DNA of 5,580 bases from Pseudomonadota bacterium (GTDB taxonomy: Bacteria; Pseudomonadota; Alphaproteobacteria; UBA828; JAPUJA01): contig JAPUJA010000177.1 of NCBI GenBank assembly GCA_027296525.1, forward strand, positions 1 through 5,580, written 5' to 3'. The notes beneath the pieces were generated by a model. That model ran no database searches. It saw only the letters and a program-made list of their open reading frames with translations, and was not told the DNA's origin. Below, one piece after another: positions 5,287 through 5,580 of the stretch. The first letter of the stretch is position 1, and each line of letters begins with the position of its first letter. Made by a program: the position numbers and the translations under genes.

Positions 5287-5580
5287 ATTCGAACTCGCAT
5301 CCGACGAGACCAAGTGAGAACGATCGGATCGCCTCAGTGGCGACGCTATCGGCACTCTTCGGCAATCCAAAATTTCCGGAGTTCCCGGAAACGAGCCGAT
5401 CGGGCGAAGCGCAGAGAAGGCGTGTGGCTCTCGCATGCCCTTCTCCTGCCGCAGCCCGATGCGACCGCAGGCTCCGGGGGCTCAAGGGACGATACGGCTC
5501 GAACCGGCCTATGGGCGCGCGCTGGCGATCTGAGAGGAGGCGCCGGGGCCGGAGCACCCCGATGTGGCAACGGCCCTGGA
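5287..5580. other. Region upstream of the operon, no clear gene
   Basis: This stretch should carry the operon promoter and 5' leader. I see no sigma-70-like promoter that I would defend, and no RNA gene. The open frames here are arginine/proline-rich and consistent with high-GC noise. The exceptions worth noting are the in-frame ATG at 5436 with AGGAG upstream and the inverted repeat at 5373-5391. Confidence 0.4.
5373..5391. promoter_or_regulatory. Perfect inverted repeat, possible operator
   Basis: TTTCCGG (5373-5379) and CCGGAAA (5385-5391) are perfect complements separated by AGTTC. With a total of 19 bp and no T tract, it looks more like a dimeric regulator site than a terminator. It lies about 87 bp upstream of the ATG at 5286 and 207 bp upstream of the ATG at 5166, a plausible position for control of the operon. 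No regulator gene is in the window. Confidence 0.35.

Noticed and set aside
5283..5311. TTGGTC-17 bases-GAATAT as a promoter on the minus strand
   Set aside because: Only three of six matches in each box, and the -10 overlaps the candidate ATG at 5286. Too weak to call.
4940..5557. Minus-strand 205-codon frame across the methyltransferase start
   Set aside because: It overlaps the methyltransferase core in another frame, is Arg-rich, and has no recognisable domain.

Overview
The window comes from a high-GC bacterial genome with bacterial-style tightly packed genes. A cluster of short GTCCGCTTAT palindromes at the left end resembles a repeat I remember from Alphaproteobacteria of the Bradyrhizobium/Hyphomicrobiales type, where it is often mistranslated as 'MSAYDPKRT'-like peptides. 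An alphaproteobacterium or a related environmental proteobacterium is therefore the best guess. The lineage is an inference, not a demonstration.

Layout: positions 1-640 hold no convincing protein gene. They contain six copies of the palindromic repeat (28-192, 376-391, 431-455), a good hairpin-plus-T-tract terminator reading rightward (464-500), and several hairpins that could end the leftward operon (524-627). Positions 641-5166 are one leftward (minus-strand) operon. In transcription order it encodes a SAM-dependent methyltransferase (5166-4363), a TatT-type TPR lipoprotein (4366-3560), a DctP-type TRAP substrate-binding protein (3452-2448) and a fused DctQ-DctM TRAP permease (2479-641). 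Positions 5167-5580 hold the interrupted 5' part of the methyltransferase gene and an upstream region with one clean inverted repeat.

The last three genes form a complete tetratricopeptide-repeat-associated TRAP transporter (TPAT), the type described for Treponema pallidum TatT/TatP: an outer-face or periplasmic lipoprotein partner, a periplasmic binding protein and an ion-gradient-driven permease. The binding protein has Phe where classical DctP/SiaP proteins carry their carboxylate-binding Arg, so the ligand is probably not an ordinary organic acid. The methyltransferase resembles the phthiotriol/phenolphthiotriol (lipid) methyltransferase family and overlaps tatT by 4 bp, so the two are probably translated together.

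The most notable observation is that two of the four genes are cut by in-frame stop codons while homologous sequence continues beyond. tatT has a TAG at 3560-3562, followed by a conserved-looking 36-codon tail that ends in a 4-bp overlap with dctP. The methyltransferase has a family-like N-terminal extension (about 5286-5194) separated from its core by two in-frame TGAs (5194-5196, 5173-5175), the second lying inside a Shine-Dalgarno-like GGTGA. This looks like recent gene decay, split genes with reinitiation, or sequence error.
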